From the NCBI GenBank assembly GCA_039000515.1, contig JBCFYV010002255.1:46070831-46134830 (forward strand): 64,000 nt of DNA, read 5' to 3'. The DNA comes from Timema cristinae. Taxonomy: Eukaryota; Arthropoda; Insecta; Phasmatodea; Timematidae. Below the pieces are notes generated by a model, which made no database searches, had not been told where the DNA came from, and saw nothing but the letters and a program-made list of their open reading frames with translations. Below, one piece after another: positions 33,625 to 44,320 of this stretch (position 1 is the first letter of the stretch; every line of letters starts with the position of its first letter). Position numbers and translations under genes: made by a program.

Positions 33625-35501
33625 AAAACGTATCATTGGTTGACTGTGCTTTTCCCCTTTCACAATGATGAATTAACTGTCAGGGGGCTGGATGTTGTAT
33701 TTGTTTTAGATTTGAGTTAGTTTGTCAGACTCTGAGGAAATAATCTACATTGTACGGTGTGTCTGTCGCTAGTTTTATATCGAGTGTCACTCATTGAGGG
33801 TGAACTGTGAAAGAGGGAATGGTTAATAGGGTGGGGTATTAGCACATTTTCCTCCCCACCCCTCCCCCCATCGAAATGTGCCTTCCTCCAGTTTGTTAAA
33901 CTTCCCTCTGATATACTTGAGTTTGAAGCTAAAAGATGGTTTGCATCAAACTTCAAAAAGATTTTATAACAATCTATTATTATTTCTAAATGCTTAAGGG
34001 ACACCTCAAATAGCTTTTAGTGGTATTCCATTTTCAAATATTTTCCAATGGCTTCGAGTCAATCTCCTAAAAACACCTTAAAAATAGTATTTTTACAAAC
34101 TACCTCGCCCAACACTAATAAAGCTTCGCCGATACTCTTGATAGTCATCACAATACGGTATTTTTTCATTGTGACTTACTACCCGTTTGAGTTGTACACA
34201 TACATCAATTTACCCTAATGAATCAGGAATGAGGAAGGTGACATTTTAGATTGAATGTACCTACATTTGCGTATATTCAGAGTGGGGAACCATTTTAGGG
34301 AAAAATACCCTTGTTACACCCGGCTGGGATTTGAACTTCAATCCTAGAGGACAACTTTATTTCCAACTGAGGGGGGGGGGGGCGGGTGGGGGTATAGGTG
34401 GAGGACACACATATTATCTCCAACTTTGAGGGGGGCATATATTATTACCAACTTATATAACATAAATGTAGCTTAATCTAATATTACCCTTTAAATATAT
34501 AGTTTGACACACTCAGTTGAACATTAATATAAATTCAAGATTTTCACTATACTACAAATGGTTTATGAATAGGCCTACTTATAAGAGGGTTATTAAATTT
34601 ATATTGAAAAGTTAACACATAATTTAAGTGAACATTTACGTCACCAAATACCTTAATTCTTTCATTAACTTGCGTACTATATACATTTGTTCATGTACTA
34701 CAATAAACTATGTTTTATACAAAACATATTTATGTGTGTCATACAGTCACGTGATTTAAAATTTAGAAATAATGTTTCTAAAGTATGTTTTAAGATGGCA
34801 CGGATAACATCAAACTATATCCACCTTGCATGGGGAGATTTCTCTTCCAGACTACTGTCCACATTAATGAAGCAAGATCAATTTGTTTAATAAGGTTATA
34901 AAATGCATATGTGAAATCTTGCAGTCAAGTAAACTATTTAAACAAATCATTAAATTCACTATAGAAGGGGACTTTTCCATAAAGTAAAACTATTGGGGGT
35001 GACATGTTTACCCGCCATGAAATCACTTACTATTTGTTTCGTAAATCTAATACAATGCCTAGATTCACCGGTGATATTTTCCCCTTGGATAACATTTTCG
35101 GAGAAACCACAAATAAGGGCGATTTTAATTTGCTTTTTTAAATAAAGTACAGCAGTTAGGGCTAAAGGTCTTGTTCATATTTATTAGGTGAAAAAATGTT
35201 CTGAGCAAATAAAATACGAATCATGACTCCATTTTCCATCTCGTTCAGAAGGGAATACATCTTCGTCTGACATCAGAATATTTAGGGCAGTCATGGTATA
35301 TAACACCATATCCCTTAGATTACTTTTATTGCATACGGCAACGGTATAACGCTTACCCTTCATTTTTTTAGTATCGGTATGACCCTTTTCGTAACCCTTC
35401 ACGCATAAATAATAAGAAAGCTTACAATAAACATACAAACATTTACTATTCACATTGACTTTGGAAGCATACTTGACATAAATAAGAAGTTAGTAACGAG
35501 C
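33625..35501. other. No gene seen
   Basis: AT-rich anonymous DNA. It includes a G-run near 34369-34385 and a B-box-like 'GGGATTTGAACTTC' near 34326. No supported coding region. Confidence 0.4.
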
Positions 35502-35755
35502 GCACCCGCCTCGGTGGCGTGGATAGCTAACGCGCAAGTCGTGTTGAGCTCAACTGCTGAGGACGGGGAGATCGAGGTTTGATTCTCGGTCGGGTGAATT
35601 GGGGGTGGATTTTCCTAAATGGTTTTCCACTCTCCCTCCACGCAAATGCAGATTTATTCCTCTAATTCAACCTTCCCAATTCCTAATCCATTAGCGTAAT
35701 TAGTACTTAGACGTATAACCCGAACGGTTAGTAAAACATGGTGCTAAATAATAAG
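35502..35755 (+). mobile_element. tRNA-derived SINE, copy 2 (best copy)
   Basis: The head 'CCCGCCTCGGTGGCGTGGAT' (A box) and 'GAGGTTTGATTCTCGGTCGG' (B box) give a Pol III promoter. The body contains 'TTTTCCACTCTCCCTCCACG' and 'CCATTAGCGTAATTAGTACT', and ends 'GTTAGTAAAACATGGTGC'. Shared with copies or fragments at 11326-11500, 38955-39030, 39310-39428 and 44040-44180. Confidence 0.8.
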
Positions 35756-36097
35756 AAAAAATAAGTGCGGCACTACACAGTCACATGATCTGAACAGAAG
35801 CAAGCTTGGCTAGGTCACGAGCAGACGTTACAGCAGCGCTGCGTGTTAGGGTAGAGCTGAATGCTGGCCGGTAAAGTGAACGAGCCTACCTATAACTATA
35901 GTAGCCTTAGTATAAGGAAGGACCCATCAAGATGACCAAATAAATCTTAAAATTTGAAATTTCTCAGTGAGTTGAGTAATGGCAGTAGGAAGGGGAGCTT
36001 GGAGGTCAACATTTTCAAAACTAATATATTTAATTACTTCTCTGTATTGTAAAGAATTTAAATTTATTAATTAGGTACGGGAAACAATACAAATATA

Positions 36098-36139
<42 letters not shown>

Positions 36140-37547
36140 TATTATTATTTAAAATTGCATTCTGAGAAATAGTGGTGATGGAGTATAATATAGAAAAACT
36201 TTTTGAGATGAGGAAAAAAATAAAATTTTGATAGATAAATAAAGATAAATCAAATCCCAGATAGCCAAAATAACATTATACTCTAAATTTCTCAAATTGG
36301 TAGGGGAATGGGGGGTTCAAAATCTACAAAATTAATAGAAACTACTACATCTCAGCGCAGTATCGTTAAAAATTGAATTTTGGCAAGCCCGTAAATTTAC
36401 CACTCCAAATAACTAATAAGTCTGAACATTTTAAAATGTATCTTCATGAAATCAAGGGAGGGGCGAGGGGAGTTATAAAAAAACAACTTTTTTCTATAGT
36501 TGAAAATCTAAATTTGGCTGTCAGGTAGAAGTACAACTATAGATAAAAATTATTCTTAAAATTATTTGTTTAAATGGGAGTTAGAGAAATTATAATTGGG
36601 AGGACATACAAAGTTCTCGCCTCATACGTGTCTGAGATTGTATTTTTGGTAATTTAGATCAGAGTTTCTCAAACTGCGAGGCGCAAAGGGATTTCAGATG
36701 AGGTATGAACCAATTTTTCACTTCCTTCGTCTTGCTAAATTATGATTGACTAAAAAATTAATATTCTGTTTGGCCTATGAAGCAATAAAATTAATTAATA
36801 TCTTACTAAACTTAACTATTTTTAATAAACTTCTACAAAGCTCTTATCAGAAAATAAAGAAATCAATTAAATAATAAATGTCTCATTTTTGTATTTTAAC
36901 GTAAAAAAGTTATTTTATTCTAAGAATAAGAGTCTTAACAATTAATGTTATGTTCATATAAGGCTCAAGAGTATAGAGTTTGAGAAAACCTGGTTTAGAT
37001 GATTTGCTAAAAATAAGATAATTTACCCAACTTAAATGTGAGCGAAGCCGTGGGCAAACTCGAGTAAGTTAATATGATTATAAAAAAATGAATGATCGAT
37101 TAATTCATTTAGCAAAATTAATAAACAAATATACTTAGAAAGATTGATAAAATATACTTTGGCACTTAAAAAAATTTTAAATTCAAAATAAAACAAAATT
37201 ATTAAAATGGTGTGACCACATGTATGTGCTAATTAATAAAAAAATGAACGGGTACAAAACATTTATTTCTGGTAGGGCCTACAAAATGGTACAAAAACTA
37301 GTATAAAACTTTGGCAATGTAAAAAGTTCAACATACAAAAGTGGTACTACAGGTTAATGGACGTGCTGCTATACCTTGGGAAGTAGTAAATTGAGAAAAG
37401 GCTTATATATTTTGAAATGGTAGTATATACTATTTTACTAAACACTACACACCTCGTCATCTATTAGCATCACTACAAATCATAACGAATGTTTCCGGAG
37501 TAAGCAAAACATATTTTAATAAATGGTCTAAAAATTAACTTTACAAA
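35756..37547. other. No gene seen; (TAA)n run at 36098-36140
   Basis: AT-rich sequence with a perfect trinucleotide microsatellite. No supported coding region. Confidence 0.5.
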
Positions 37548-37680
37548 AATTCGTTTGGCCTAAAGGCATTTGTCCTAAAAGGCGTTTGGCCTAAAGGCAT
37601 TTGTCCTAAAAGGCATTTGGCCTAAAGGTATTTAGCCTACACTTTAGGCCAAATGCCTTGTAGGCCAAATGACGGGTACC
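37548..37680 (+). repeat. Minisatellite of GGCATTTGGCCTAAA-type motifs, right array with terminal hairpin
   Basis: Five direct motifs followed by two inverted ones ('ACTTTAGGCCAAATGCCTTG'), so the right end can fold into a hairpin. It is followed by 'GGTACCCGGCCAAAGGG', resembling the left flank of the 28465-28693 array. Confidence 0.8.
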
Positions 37681-38954
37681 CGGCCAAAGGGCTCCCCTCT
37701 CCCCCCCTCACTTCACACCACTGACTGACAGTCGTTCACTCCTCCCCCCCCTGAGCCGGTCATTACCGTGTTGTTCATCCCCTTGTCTGGGGTAATGAAC
37801 CAGGCATTAACCTCTACACATTGAGGAGTCGTCGCCTTGTATCGACAGGAATAGATAGCGATACACTTACAGTTTCGGCAGGGCCAGCTTGAGAAGTACT
37901 GTTATCCGATACTCCATCTCGTGCACCCGTGGAAAGAGGACATGTTCAGTATGCAACGCCAACTGGGTGACATGGGATTAAAGCCTGAGATTCTTATTTA
38001 ATATGATAAAAAACTTCCCCATATATTTTTCCTGTTAAAATCAAGCTTTCTATATATTGACGCAAGTAAACTACACTTGAGTTTCTAATATAATAATATC
38101 TAGCATCGCGTCTTACTACCCGTTTGGTTCTAATATATATTTAATAATATTTAAATTTTCAAAAAAATAAATTATACGCGAATTACCTGAAATTTATTTG
38201 GTATTTGTAAATATTAGATTTTTCCGTATACCAGTGCAAAGCAATCATACATAGTTCAAAAATCAGTTGTGATACACATAAACTAAAATACTCGCTTGCC
38301 TAAGGGAGAGGTGCGCGCTAACAGAACCTGTTTCTGGACGCTACCACCATTTTTGGCATAAAACTTGAACTACGATCAACAGATTACCACCGAGCTCTTG
38401 AATGACAAAAGATTGGGACCTTTGGCAAATATAAATTTCTGTAAAAAAGTGAGAGACCATAGAATATTTAAAGACATACACACACACATCCACTTAAATT
38501 ATTTTATTTTAGATAAATAAATAAACTGCCTTAATGGTTCTCAAAACTCAGTTGTAAGTGACCTAAAGAAAATAAATGAAATAGCTATTGCGCAGTAAAT
38601 GTTAGAATTTAAATTGTATCTATATCGAATATGAAACAGGTATTTAGCTTAGCATTGCTCGTAGCTGGAAGTTCTGGGTTCAAATCTGGACAGAGGTGTG
38701 TTATTGTATAGTCTAATAGCCTTGTCTTAAAGATAGAAATGTTACCATATCTACTCTCACATATTTATACGCCGTAATAATCAAGTAGGTTGGCGTCCGT
38801 CCAGTTTGTGCCACCGTTTGCTAAACCAGACTTATTCATTCTGCGCCAACCTATTAATACCTATAAATATCACCGATACTGTAGTATTATTTTATAAATA
38901 CGGGCCGAAAAAAAGTTTCTTTGTATAAAAATTGGACTCTACATATAATCAGAT
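37681..38954. other. No gene seen
   Basis: C-rich stretch at 37690-37760, then AT-rich DNA. A tRNA-like arm 'GTTCTGGGTTCAAATCTGG' near 38671 and 'CGTCTTACTACCCGTTTGG' near 38107 are probable SINE debris. Confidence 0.4.
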
Positions 38955-39030
38955 GTTTTTTCCCAACGAACCCGCATATGTATAGATGGAGAGTGAAAAA
39001 CTACTCCCAGGTCTATGACAACACTCGCGC
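38955..39030 (-). mobile_element. SINE tail fragment
   Basis: 'GAACCCGCATATGTATAGAT' and 'ACTACTCCCAGGTCTATGAC' match the fragment at 39370-39428 and the SINE body in reverse. Confidence 0.5.
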
Positions 39031-39309
39031 ATTATACTAAATTGAAAGTCTACTAGAAAAACACCCCTGAATATTAATTAAAACCTATAATAATCGTTTA
39101 CAGCAAACACAGAGTCTCCCATCGTTTTACATGTCTAATATGTATCACACAAAAAAAGAAGTAAGGCTGAATAAATTAGATTTACTAAGAGAATGTATAT
39201 CAATTTGCCAGAAAAATTGCTTGCTGAGGGATCAAACCCTGACCTTACCATAACTATTATCAAAACCGGAAACTCAAACTTAATTGAATATTGAGTGGGT
39301 ACAAACATT

Positions 39310-39428
39310 TATCACAGCGTCTTACTACCCGCTCTGATTATGTGCTTAGATACTAATTACGCTATTGGGAAGTTTTAACCCGCATATGTGTAGAAGGAGA
39401 GTGAAAAATTACTCCCAGGTCTATGACA
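39310..39428 (-). mobile_element. SINE tail fragment
   Basis: The reverse complement carries 'GGGAGTAATTTTTCACTCTC', 'ATAGCGTAATTAGTATCTAA' and 'GAGCGGGTAGTAAGAC', the body and tail of the SINE at 35502-35755. The tRNA-like head is missing. Confidence 0.65.
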
Positions 39429-39429
39429 G

Positions 39430-39493
<64 letters not shown>
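39430..39493. repeat. (TC)n(AC)n compound microsatellite
   Basis: About 15 TC followed by about 17 AC dinucleotides. Confidence 0.95.
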
Positions 39494-39494
<1 letters not shown>

Positions 39495-39730
39495 TGTTCC
39501 ACCATCCATGAACAGAGTGTTGACAATGCACATCCATAACCGTCGACCGCTAGAAGGTGTATGATAGATAACGGTATTTACAAAGACCTGATACGGTTTG
39601 CGCATGCGCAGAGACACATTACAATATTGAGTTCTTTACAAGAGGCAAGCCCTTTGAGATGGGTATGAATAGAACCCAAATCATTACATTCGGTCATTTC
39701 AATTTGTAATTGGATCACTGACACATCAAG

Positions 39731-40375
39731 ATGAGATTTGACGCTCTGGAAAATTGGATAAATTCAGGTATGTTTGAAAATCGTTTTGTATATTTTAATA
39801 GTTAATATTTTTACTTATTATATCTTGGTGTATATCGGAATTCTATTCTTCTTTGTTAGATGATGAGCCCATGCCGCTTGGCGAGGCGGCACAACCTGTG
39901 GGCCCCAATAGCCTGGACCAGTTGCTGCACTTTACAGAAGACGGGATTTGCAGAGCGGATGGCGACTGGTTCATGGGTAATTAACGGCCTATGATAGACC
40001 TGCCTGTGTTTATTATTTCCTGTAAATGGTAATTAATATGTATTTATTTAACTCCAAACTACTGGGATCCATACGCGCTGGATGAGGGCCTGCTTGGCAG
40101 CGTTGCGACGGGCGTGCCAACGTATACCCAGTTGGAGGCACCCTCACCGGTCTTTGCCAGGCACGACGTCATTGGTGTCCTCAGGCCTGCCCCCGCCGAC
40201 CTCACAACACCCCTTGGCAGCCTCTCGACGTAACCCCTCACGACTGCCCCCGCCGACATCACAACACTCCTTGAAAGCCTCTCGACGTCACCCCTCACGC
40301 CTGCGTCCCTCTACGGCGGTGGAAATGCGCCCCCCGCTGTTTGAAGTGATTTGGACCCGATCGACCACCTTATAT
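39731..40375 (+). pseudogene. Polinton B: three leader exons of the PolB-linked gene
   Basis: Exon 1 is 39731-39767 (ATG; donor gtatgt). Exon 2 is 39860-39976 (acceptor tttgttag; donor gtaatt). Exon 3 is about 40056-40375 (donor gtaagt). The phase-1 junctions keep one frame. The next acceptor (ttatag) is at 44320. Exon 3 ends with 'SDLDPIDHLI', matching 'SALDAIDASI' at the end of the corresponding exon of Polinton C (62377-62229), also just before a phase-1 junction. The encoded segment is acidic, and exon 3 holds a short tandem peptide repeat around 'APADLTTPLGSLST'. Lesions: in-frame TAA and TGA in exon 3, and no AG at the exon 3 acceptor. Function unknown. Confidence 0.55.
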
Positions 40376-40425
40376 GTAAGTACCGTCTACAAGTAACCAT
40401 ACTATAGCCACTAGTTTGAAAATAG

Positions 40426-40433
40426 ACTATATG
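40426..40433. repeat. 8-bp target-site duplication ACTATATG of the hAT element (left)
   Basis: Identical to 41511-41518. Confidence 0.9.
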
Positions 40434-41510
40434 CAGAGCCCTGCCTTTATGGTGAATAAAAAGCCCAATTTCATTTTTAAGTTTCCCAAAAGCGGTTGAT
40501 AAGCGGTGAATTACAAAAATCCTATTTTGGCGACGAAATTATCAAAAAAGGCAAAAGCGTTAAAAAAAAGTGGTTTTTACCAAACTTTTGTGATTAAGGT
40601 GACTTTGTTGGGTTAAAACTAGACTTCCAGGACAATGTTTGAAACAGGTAAACTAAACATATTGTAGTGAAAACCAAAAATTACATTTTGTTTGGACAAA
40701 ACGGTAAAAAAACACTAGTCCGCGAAAAAAATGTGCTGTCAACTTATTAAAAAAGTAAGATTTAGCGGCAGCTGGTCCGGGAAAAGTATTTACAAGTCAC
40801 AAAGACAAAATATTACAGAAAAATCATCTTGTTACTTCACAAAAATTGTGACTATATTTTTAAATCTCAATTTAGGCTAGAAAAATACAAAATAACTACT
40901 CAACATCACCAAACTGCAACATGCAGCTGGTAACATAGTTATCCACTTTCATTGTGGTTCTGCGGTCTGTTACTACTAAACTATATAGAAAAATATCGTT
41001 CTGAATCTGCATTTGAAATCGGCAGCCACAATGCTTGCAAATACTTTGTTGCGAAGTCACTGAACATACTGTCTGTCTTCAGCCCTAGCAACACATTCCC
41101 AATTTTTAAACTTTCGATGCCATCACTCTCTTCCATCAAAACATTCAATTTTTTACACATTTCAATGTAGAAAAAAGACAAATCTCCATCGTAGTTGACA
41201 AAAAAGGCCAGTATTTTGACCTGCTTTATGTTAGGCGTACTCCTACTTAGAATATTGGAAAATTAAAAATGCAATTTTCAAACTTAAAATATTTATTTTT
41301 CAATATCCCAAAATATTAGCGCGAATGCCGAAAATCGCGGACATCGTTTAAAATAGCGAATATCGCGCTAAAGCACCGAGTTTGCGAATTATCGCCACAA
41401 TCTGAGCATATATTTGCAAACAGGGTAAACTAAAATGTGAACATCTGAAAGAAAAAATGCCATATCTAACATTCGCGAATTATCGCGATTTCCACAAACG
41501 CAGGGCTCTG
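40434..41510. mobile_element. 1.08-kb internally deleted hAT transposon
   Basis: Terminal inverted repeats begin CAGAGCCCTGC at both ends (left 40434; right end 41510 read on the minus strand). It is flanked by a perfect 8-bp duplication, and contains the C-terminal end of a hAT transposase on the minus strand. All three are hAT hallmarks. It sits 58 bp downstream of the leader exon 3 donor of Polinton B, hence in its long intron. Confidence 0.9.
40890..41254 (-). pseudogene. hAT transposase C-terminal dimerisation domain (hATC)
   Basis: From 41254 a frame runs to 40981 with 'IKQVKILAFFVNYDGDLSFF' and 'ATKYLQALWLPISNADSERY'. The 'SxADSERxFS' block is the signature of the hAT dimerisation domain. 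After a frameshift near 40985 it continues 'VVTDRRTTMKVDN' to a stop near 40890. The DDE catalytic region is absent, so the element depends on other hAT copies. The open frame over ~90 codons suggests fairly recent decay. Confidence 0.75.
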
Positions 41511-41518
41511 ACTATATG
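41511..41518. repeat. 8-bp target-site duplication ACTATATG (right)
   Basis: Identical to 40426-40433. Confidence 0.9.
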
Positions 41519-42156
41519 TATCCTGTCTCTTTCTAACTACCGTTATTTTGCTGTCATACCAACACCTCTTGTCAGCTGTTCGCTCTGAGAATGTTGTTGT
41601 AAACATATCCACTTTTGGAATAACAAAGCGCGTTTGTCTGCAGTTAGAGTAGAGAAAATGTACTCATATATATATATATATATACCAGCATTATATTAAA
41701 CAGATGTAAAATATATTGTTGCTTTAGCCGATTATTAAAAAATCCTACTTAATTTAGCGACGTGTCTTACTACACGTTCGATTTATACGCTTAAAAAACC
41801 CTACACCAGAGTACGATTCCCTGGCATAAGCGAAAATGCTGGCTGGTTTAGTCTTTAATAGCAATAAATAACTGCGCTGACAGGTATTTTGTACATGTTC
41901 CAGTAAAGGATTTAAAGGGTCCCGGTTTCATTTCCTATTCAAAGGCAGAAAATTATAATTGCCACTTTAGACATTTATTAAATTCACGTTTCACCAAGAG
42001 TAAACATAAGTCTGTACACTTTAATTTATGACGTGTGTGTGTATTGTAAACAAATCCATTGGAATAGTTCTCAATTTAAAAAATATTATAAATTTCTTCA
42101 TCAGCGTCGAGTAAATTTAGGAAGTTTTGTGACGTTGTCACAGACATAATGCAAAC

Positions 42157-42306
42157 ATGGACGATCTGGCTCACCTGATCTGGTCCCCTTTGGCTGGGCT
42201 GGATCTCGACTTCATGAAACACGCGCACTCAACTCCACTCAACATCACGCGGCTTACTGACCGCCCGTGGCTCGAGGCCCGATTAGAGCAAGACTCGGAC
42301 AATTGA
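42157..42306 (+). CDS. Unrecognised 49-codon ORF in a GC-richer island
   Basis: ATG at 42157 gives 'MDDLAHLIWSPLAGLDLDF' and ends 'RLEQDSDN' at TGA 42304-42306. It is too short to judge alone. The local base composition is clearly less AT-rich than the surroundings. It could be a leader exon or part of an LTR element. I do not recognise it. Confidence 0.2.
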   Translation: MDDLAHLIWSPLAGLDLDFMKHAHSTPLNITRLTDRPWLEARLEQDSDN

Positions 42307-42487
42307 ACATCAAGATGCGCTAACCCGTATGCGCCGACGGTTGTGTTCGAGTGAAACAAGACTCATCCACCGGCGCGTGATTTGAAATTATCACGAGAAT
42401 AATCGAGACTTCTGCCGAAGCGACGTACACCCTCTCCCTTCGTCCCAGTGTGATTCCCGCCGTTTGTGAACACGTGATTGACTTTGT

Positions 42488-43395
42488 ACAGTATATAACG
42501 GCTGGACTGTGTAGTGATGTCACTCATTTCTCTGCACTCGATTAGGTGAGACACTTGTCTTAGATTTAGACGTAGGTGGTTGTTCGACGTTTTCTAAATT
42601 ATGTTTGGGTTAAATTGTTCAAAATTTAAGTTTCAACTTTAAATATAAATCATGATTACTAATAGCTATATTTCTCTGAGACTGCAGGATTTGCCTGTCA
42701 GCCATTATGGTTTATGCGCTAGCTTTTTTCTTTGTACTTAACGTTGTGTCCGCCTCACGGACGGGTTGGAACCTTAGCATGGCGCCATCTTGGGGCGCTA
42801 ATTATTTCTGTTTAACGTGTAACTTATTTAAAATAGTTGTTCTGCTTGCTAAAAGTTAAAGGTTTGTTACGATTGTAAATTTTTTTAAATTGTTATTCAA
42901 CTCGGGGGGCGCGAGCCCGTGCACCCAGCACATTAGTCATTATAATAATAATAATTAGATTGAACTAATTTGATTAGGATCTATTGTAACAGGTTAGGTT
43001 TAGGTAAATCATTTTCTCTGTCGCGCCTTATAATGGCAGTCTATTATAAAACTTCATACTTATGTCAATGTAGTGTCGGCATCGCCAGGTCGTGTAGACC
43101 TATACATATTACTTGTATTTAACTTTCCTGCTAGGTTAGTCGCCTTCTGCGAGGGTCAATTTAATTATGACTACGTTGGTATTAATCGTTCTGTTTTCTC
43201 TTAACGACTTGGGGTCTTGCCCCTTTATTTATTGTTTACTTCGGCCCTTATCGGCCAGTCACTCGACTTTCCTAGAGTGCCTCGCTCTTGTATGTCTGCT
43301 AGTTGTTTGTAGAATAAAATAAACTCTCTTGTAACTAACCTACCTTTTATTTATTGTAATATGAACCTATCAAATCATATGAAGGGGGGGTTACA
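42488..43395 (+). other. Possible promoter and LTR-like segment
   Basis: A TATA-like 'AGTATATAACGGCTG' near 42489 is followed about 30 bp later by 'GTCACTCATTTC' and then a donor-like 'ATTAGGTGAGA' (42543-42553). Near 43312 'AATAAAATAAA' looks like a polyadenylation signal. The order promoter, intron or R/U5, poly(A) signal would suit a solo LTR or a lost gene's 5' end. No terminal duplicate was found. Confidence 0.25.
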
Positions 43396-43930
43396 GTTTT
43401 TCTAATAGATTTTCCATTCTCACTCCTTGCAATATGGGGGTGCACTTCCTCTAATTTTGGGTTACAGTATTTATTATGTCAACAAAATATAGTCTCTAAC
43501 ATTAAACGATATTTAAAGTTGTATTTAATATTACTTAGGAATTATGAGAGGTTTTTCTAGAGATTTCATTCTCCTTCCTTGAAAATGCGGGTCACTTCTC
43601 TAATTGGTTACAGTATTTTTATTCAACAAATATTGTCTCTAACATTAAACGATATTAAGTTGTATTTAATATTATTAGGAATTATGGGGATATTTTTCTT
43701 AGATTTTACATTATCCCTCCTTGAAAATGCTGGTGCACTTCCTCTAATTTTTTGTTACAATATTTATTATGTCATTAAAATATAGTCTCTAACATTAAAC
43801 GATATTTAAAGTAGTATTTAATATTACTCAAAAATTTATGTAGGAAGTAATTTCTAATAGATTTTCCATTCTCCCTCCTTGAAAAATGCGGGTACACTTC
43901 CTCTAATTTTGGCTTACAGTTTAAGTGACT
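43396..43930 (+). repeat. Tandem array, ~145-150-bp unit, four copies
   Basis: 'ATTTTCCATTCTC(A/C)CTCCTT', 'CACTTCCTCTAATTTTGGG', 'TTACAGT' and 'TCTCTAACATTAAACGATAT' recur near 43400, 43555, 43700 and 43855. The 'CTCCCTCCTTG...' block resembles the SINE body, so the array may have grown from an SINE tail. Confidence 0.8.
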
Positions 43931-44029
43931 AATTTGATTTGTGTAAATGTTATTTATTTTTTCAACTAAATATAGTTTCGTGCACAAAAATTTTATTTAA
44001 TAAAACAGTTGTTTCTAAAATAATTTACC

Positions 44030-44185
44030 AATGCTATGTGGTTGGCTACAGCGTTTGTTTCGTGTAGAGCCAGACGGTCGCGGACGGAAGAGTTCGAGGT
44101 TTGAATCTTGCCATGGTCAATCAGGGGGCGATTTTTCACTCTCCCTCCACGCAATTGCTGACTCACTTCGGTGAATGTTGGTTTC
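44030..44185 (+). mobile_element. tRNA-derived SINE, divergent copy
   Basis: 'GAGGTTTGAATCTTGCCATG' (B box) and 'TTTTTCACTCTCCCTCCACG' match the SINE family. The head ('TGTGGTTGGCTACAGCGTTT') is divergent. Confidence 0.6.
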
Positions 44186-44320
44186 AGCTAAAGAAATTAT
44201 ATTTAGGGAAAAGAATGTAATATTATATATTAATACAGAAAGTATTATACATTTTAAAGAAAAAAATAAGCGCATGTTTGTAACAGTGCTTACTTTGACA
44301 TGTGACTGTGTGTGTTATAG

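Noticed and set aside
33717..34004. 95-codon minus-strand ORF
   Set aside because: No recognisable motif, composition or neighbour; within chance expectation for this length of DNA.
40059..40396. Overlapping Arg/Pro-rich ORFs on both strands
   Set aside because: Alternative frames of the GC-rich leader exon; the exon frame is supported by splice phase and by Polinton C.
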